Of a DNA stretch of 64,000 bases, positions 60,962-64,000 are shown one piece after another. The stretch is from contig OY282377.1 of assembly GCA_958295785.1 (NCBI GenBank), forward strand, positions 3,130,385-3,194,384, read 5' to 3'. This DNA is from an uncultured Latescibacterota bacterium. GTDB lineage: Bacteria > Latescibacterota > UBA2968. A program made the position numbers and the translations under genes. The notes beneath the pieces were generated by a model. It was not told the DNA's origin. It was given only the letters and a program-made list of their open reading frames with translations, and did no database searches. Each line of letters starts with the position of its first letter. The first letter of the stretch is position 1.

Positions 60962-62749
60962 ATGACCGCGAATAAAGGACGAACCCATGTGCAACGCGCT
61001 ATGTATGGCGCAACCCGCTTGTTTTTTCTTGTGTCGCTGTGTCTGATCATCGCGTCCTCGGCGTGGAGTGGCTATCAAGAGGGCAAGGATGCTTACAACC
61101 GCAAGGACTACGCGATTGCGCGCAAAGAACTGCAACCCGTCGCAGAGCAAGGCGATGCCGGTGCTCAGTATCTCATCGGCTATATGTATTACAAAGGCCG
61201 AGGCGTGAAGAAAGACGGTGCAGAGGCCACAAAATGGCTTCGCATGGCCGCAGAACAAGGCCATCTCAAAGCACAAGTGCGCTTGGGCATAATGTATCGC
61301 CTCGACGGTTCGGGCGTGCCGAAAAACTACGCGGAGGCCGCAAAGTGGCTTGGCATGGCTGCTGAGCAAGGCGATGGCAAAGCCCAGTATAACCTCGCCT
61401 TGATGTATGTCAGAGGCCAAGGCGTGGAAAAAGACGAAGAGGCGTTTGTGGAATGGATTCACAAGGCTGCCGAGCATGGCTATGCCGGTGCTCAGTATCT
61501 CATCGGCTATATGTATTACAAAGGCCGAGGCGTGAAGAAAGATGGTGCAGAGGCCACAAAATGGCTTGGCATGGCCGCAGAGCAAGGTCATCCGAAGGCT
61601 CCACTCGTGCTTGCCGAGATGTATTCCAAAGGGCAGAGCGTTCCGAAAGACGGTGTGGAGGCCGTAAAGTGGCTTCGCAAGGCCGCAGAACAAGGCAATG
61701 TCCAAGCCCAGGGCCACCTTGCGGAGGCCGTAAAGTGGCTTCGCAAGGCCGCAGAACAAGGCGATGTCCAAGCCCAGTTCCACCTTTTCGATGTGTATTT
61801 CAATTTCGATTTGTATTTTAAAGGGCGTGGCGTTCCGCAAGACCCTGCGGAGGCCGTAAAGTGGCTTCGCAAAGCCGCAGAGTCAGGTCATCCGAAGGCT
61901 CAACTCGGCCTTGCCGAGATGTATTCCAAAGGGCAGAGCGTTCCGAAAGACGGTGCGGAGGCTGTAAAGTGGCTTCGCAAGGCCGCAGAACAAGGCGATG
62001 TCCAAGCCCAGACCCGGCTTTTCGATGTGTATTTCAATGGGCGTGGCGTTCCGCAAGACCCTGCGGAGGCCGTAAAGTGGATTCACAAGGCCGCAGAGCA
62101 AGGTCATCCGAAGGCTCAACTCGGCCTTGTCGAGATGTATTCCAAAGGGCAGAGCGTTCCGAAAGACGGTGCGGAGGCTGTAAAGTGGCTTCGCAAGGCC
62201 GCAGAACAAGGCGATGTCCAAGCCCAGACCCGGCTTTTCGATGTGTATTTCAATGGGCGTGGCGTTCCGCAAGACCCTGTGGAGGCCGTAAAGTGGCTTC
62301 GCAAGGCCGCAGAACAAGGCGATGACCAAGCCCAACTTGTTCTTGCACTGATGAATGACAAAGGGCAGAGCGTTCCGAAAGACCCTGCGGAGTTTGTCAA
62401 GAGGCTTCGCAAGGCCGCAGAACAAGGCGACGGCAAAGCCCAACTTGTTCTTGCCGTTATGTATTCCAAGGGAGAGGGTGTTGAAAAAGACGATGCGGAG
62501 GTCGTAAAGTGGCTTCGCAAGGCCGCAGAACAAGGCCAAGAAGTAGCCCTATTCTTCTTCGGCAATCTATATTCCGTGGGTGAACTCGGCCTGTCGAAAG
62601 ACCTTGTGGAGGCCTACAAGTGGTGGAGTTTGGCCGCGGCACAGGGCCACAAAAAGGCCCGCAAAGAACGCGATAGGCTCGCCCAAGATATGACCGCAGA
62701 TCAAATTGCCGAAGCCGAGCGCAGGATGCACGAGTGGGCGAAAAAGTGA
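60962..62749 (+). CDS. secreted Sel1-repeat (TPR-like) protein
   Basis: A 595-residue protein with a signal peptide (LFFLVSLCLIIASSAWS, about 20-37) and then about 14 Sel1 repeats of 36 residues (AxxGDxxAQxxLGxMYxxGxGVxKDxxEAVKWLRKAAEQG). One unit is shortened (near 265 residues) and one has an insert (FNFDLYFKGRG), showing recent repeat slippage; several repeats are nearly identical in DNA. The end GLSKDLVEAYKWWSLAAAQGHKKARKERD is the usual closing repeat. AAGGAG precedes the ATG. Sel1 proteins mediate protein contacts, sometimes host interaction. Likely sigma-54 controlled. Confidence 0.9.
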   Translation: MTANKGRTHVQRAMYGATRLFFLVSLCLIIASSAWSGYQEGKDAYNRKDYAIARKELQPVAEQGDAGAQYLIGYMYYKGRGVKKDGAEATKWLRMAAEQGHLKAQVRLGIMYRLDGSGVPKNYAEAAKWLGMAAEQGDGKAQYNLALMYVRGQGVEKDEEAFVEWIHKAAEHGYAGAQYLIGYMYYKGRGVKKDGAEATKWLGMAAEQGHPKAPLVLAEMYSKGQSVPKDGVEAVKWLRKAAEQGNVQAQGHLAEAVKWLRKAAEQGDVQAQFHLFDVYFNFDLYFKGRGVPQDPAEAVKWLRKAAESGHPKAQLGLAEMYSKGQSVPKDGAEAVKWLRKAAEQGDVQAQTRLFDVYFNGRGVPQDPAEAVKWIHKAAEQGHPKAQLGLVEMYSKGQSVPKDGAEAVKWLRKAAEQGDVQAQTRLFDVYFNGRGVPQDPVEAVKWLRKAAEQGDDQAQLVLALMNDKGQSVPKDPAEFVKRLRKAAEQGDGKAQLVLAVMYSKGEGVEKDDAEVVKWLRKAAEQGQEVALFFFGNLYSVGELGLSKDLVEAYKWWSLAAAQGHKKARKERDRLAQDMTADQIAEAERRMHEWAKK

Positions 62750-62919
62750 GCGATGAGTATCCGCAATGGTCAAGGCCGCTCACATTGTTTATCGAGATAT
62801 AGGTGGCCTTGACCAGTATTATTACTTTGTGCAACCGATGATGATTATGTTCATCACCAAATTGTGCAACAACCTGTCGGGCTTCTTCCACTTTCCCAAA
62901 AAAATAAAGGAGATTTATC

Positions 62920-63555
62920 ATGGCTCATATCACGATGACTGCGAATGAACAGCGAACCCATGTGCAACGCGCTGTGTATGACGCAACCCGCTTGTTTTTC
63001 ATTGAGCAAGGCGATGCCAGTGCTCAGTATCTCATCGGCTATATATATTTCAAAGGTCGGGGCGTGGATAAAGACGGTACAAAGGCCGTGAAGTGGCTTT
63101 GCAAAGCCGCAGATCAAGGCCATCTCAAAGCACAAGTGCATCTCGGCATGATGTATCGCCTCGGCTTGAAAGTGCCGAAAGACGGTGCAAAGGCTGTGAA
63201 GTGGCTTCGCAAAGCCGCAGATCAAGGCTATGACCAAGCCCAGTTCCAACTTTTCGAGATGTATTCCAAAGGGCAAGGTGTTCCGCAAGACCCTGTGGAG
63301 GCCGTAAAGTGGATTCACAAGGCCGCAGAGCAAGCACACGCTGACGCTCAATTCTCTCTCGGTGGGGTATATGCTCAAGGTGCGTTTGGCGTGTCGAAAG
63401 ACATTGTGGAGGCCTACAAGTGGTGGGACTTGGCCGCGGTGCAGGGCCACAAAAATGCCAGCAAAGAACGCGATAAGCTCGCCCAAGATATGACCGCGGA
63501 ACAAATTGCCGAAGCCGAGCGCAGGATGCGCGAGTGGGCACTTTCCGATACCTGA
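62920..63555 (+). CDS. Sel1-repeat protein, shorter paralogue without signal peptide
   Basis: A 211-residue paralogue. Residues 6-25 match the start of the longer protein (MTANxxRTHVQRAxYxATRLFF), but the rest of the signal peptide and the first repeat are missing, and it continues IEQGDASAQYLIGY. Five to six Sel1 units follow, closing with the same KWWDLAAVQGHKNASKERDK end. AAAGGAG precedes the ATG at 62920. Probably made in the cytoplasm, or no longer exported. 170 bases behind the first Sel1 gene. Confidence 0.85.
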   Translation: MAHITMTANEQRTHVQRAVYDATRLFFIEQGDASAQYLIGYIYFKGRGVDKDGTKAVKWLCKAADQGHLKAQVHLGMMYRLGLKVPKDGAKAVKWLRKAADQGYDQAQFQLFEMYSKGQGVPQDPVEAVKWIHKAAEQAHADAQFSLGGVYAQGAFGVSKDIVEAYKWWDLAAVQGHKNASKERDKLAQDMTAEQIAEAERRMREWALSDT

Positions 63556-63705
63556 TTACCAAGGTCAATAGCCAACCTGTTTTGACCGAATTTGGCAAGT
63601 ATCATTTTTATCCCTTCAAATAATCGTGTCTTGATTAGATCGTCTATATTATATACGTACACAGACAGGTTGGTTCTCAATCCCCCTCAATCGAAAGGTA
63701 CGCCG

Positions 63706-64000
63706 ATGCGTTTCATAAAAGTATTCCCTCTTCTCATCATCAACCTTTTGGTCCCTTATGGCACCACTGCCGCATTGCATTCAACGGTGGTCGCGGAGAA
63801 AAAACACCGGATCAGTGTGGATATAGGATTGGCGCATTACACAACGAGAACTTCCCAATGGTTGGACATATAGAATCTCGGTTCAGGACTGGTTTTCAGT
63901 TGACAATGTTTCGCATGAAGGCGTTGGCATTCCCCCGGATATTCGCGTTGCGATCTCGCCATCAGACGCGCTGATGAAAAAAGATGCGGTTATCGAGAAA
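63706..64000 (+). pseudogene. broken gene: signal peptide plus S41-peptidase-like tail (cut by window edge)
   Basis: The ATG at 63706 opens a signal-like MRFIKVFPLLIINLLVPYGT, and the frame stops at 63873. In the next frame, from about 63845 to the window end, the reading ELPNGWTYRISVQDW then HEGVGIPPDIRVAISPSDAL is the typical C-terminal region of S41 (tail-specific) proteases. The central protease domain is absent, so this is a deletion remnant joined out of frame. The tail continues beyond the window. Confidence 0.6.

Overview
The window is bacterial DNA of moderate-to-high GC with dense, mostly operonic genes and Shine-Dalgarno starts. No rRNA, tRNA or CRISPR array was seen. An lptB/rpoN pair, a DUF5686-type outer-membrane protein with a carboxypeptidase-regulatory domain, many Uma2-type nucleases, hexuronate genes and Sel1-repeat proteins suggest a diderm of the FCB side of the tree (Latescibacterota- or Poribacteria-like). 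That placement is an inference; no marker gene here settles it.

Layout. 1-3800: lptB (cut by the left edge), a two-gene cassette with a PD-(D/E)XK-like protein, a MOSC protein and rpoN. 3801-9830: an IS701-like element inside a dispersed sigma-54 promoter cassette, then a Yip1 protein and a MacAB-like efflux operon whose ATPase is frameshifted; a second sigma-54 cassette follows. 9883-26225: a same-strand run of two glycosyltransferase genes, two double-glycine-type peptide precursors, two paralogous small membrane proteins, a zincin-like membrane protein, a CPBP protease-like protein, a cNMP-domain/C39-peptidase ABC exporter, an HlyD adaptor and a PpiC-like isomerase. This looks like a secreted-peptide (bacteriocin-like) locus. 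It has been invaded by two nested IS701-like copies and by an IS1595 element that splits the exporter. 26339-30026: tandem-domain DNA methyltransferase convergent with an HNH protein (putative restriction-modification). 30155-37742: UDP-GlcNAc epimerase, remnant sigma-54 activator, hydrolase, cytochrome c, mannonate dehydratase, a GHMP kinase closely resembling plant galacturonokinase, and a sugar nucleotidyltransferase. 37804-40476: four tandem Uma2 genes. 40502-50391: RidA-like protein, inositol-phosphatase-like protein, hydrolase, type IIG-like restriction enzyme, sugar-acid dehydratase and another DNA methyltransferase. 50406-57915: modBC, ECF sigma factor, SDR, and a GntR-controlled ABC operon split by another IS701-like copy. 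57949-64000: outer-membrane protein, a third sigma-54 promoter, two tiny ORFs, two Sel1-repeat proteins and a broken S41-peptidase piece at the right edge.

How it works together. rpoN and three well-spaced -24/-12 promoters indicate an active sigma-54 regulon. One of these promoters faces the peptide-export run, another the Sel1 genes. Hexuronate genes suggest both catabolism (mannonate dehydratase) and salvage (galacturonate to GalA-1-P to a nucleotide sugar). Three DNA-methyltransferase systems plus a truncated one show strong selection around foreign DNA.

Caveat. Six genes carry single-base frameshifts, several in homopolymers (near 8930, 11320, 19940, 32425, 55510, 63840), so assembly indels compete with real decay. 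The one at 19937 lies exactly on an A AAA AAG heptamer in the phase needed for programmed -1 frameshifting.
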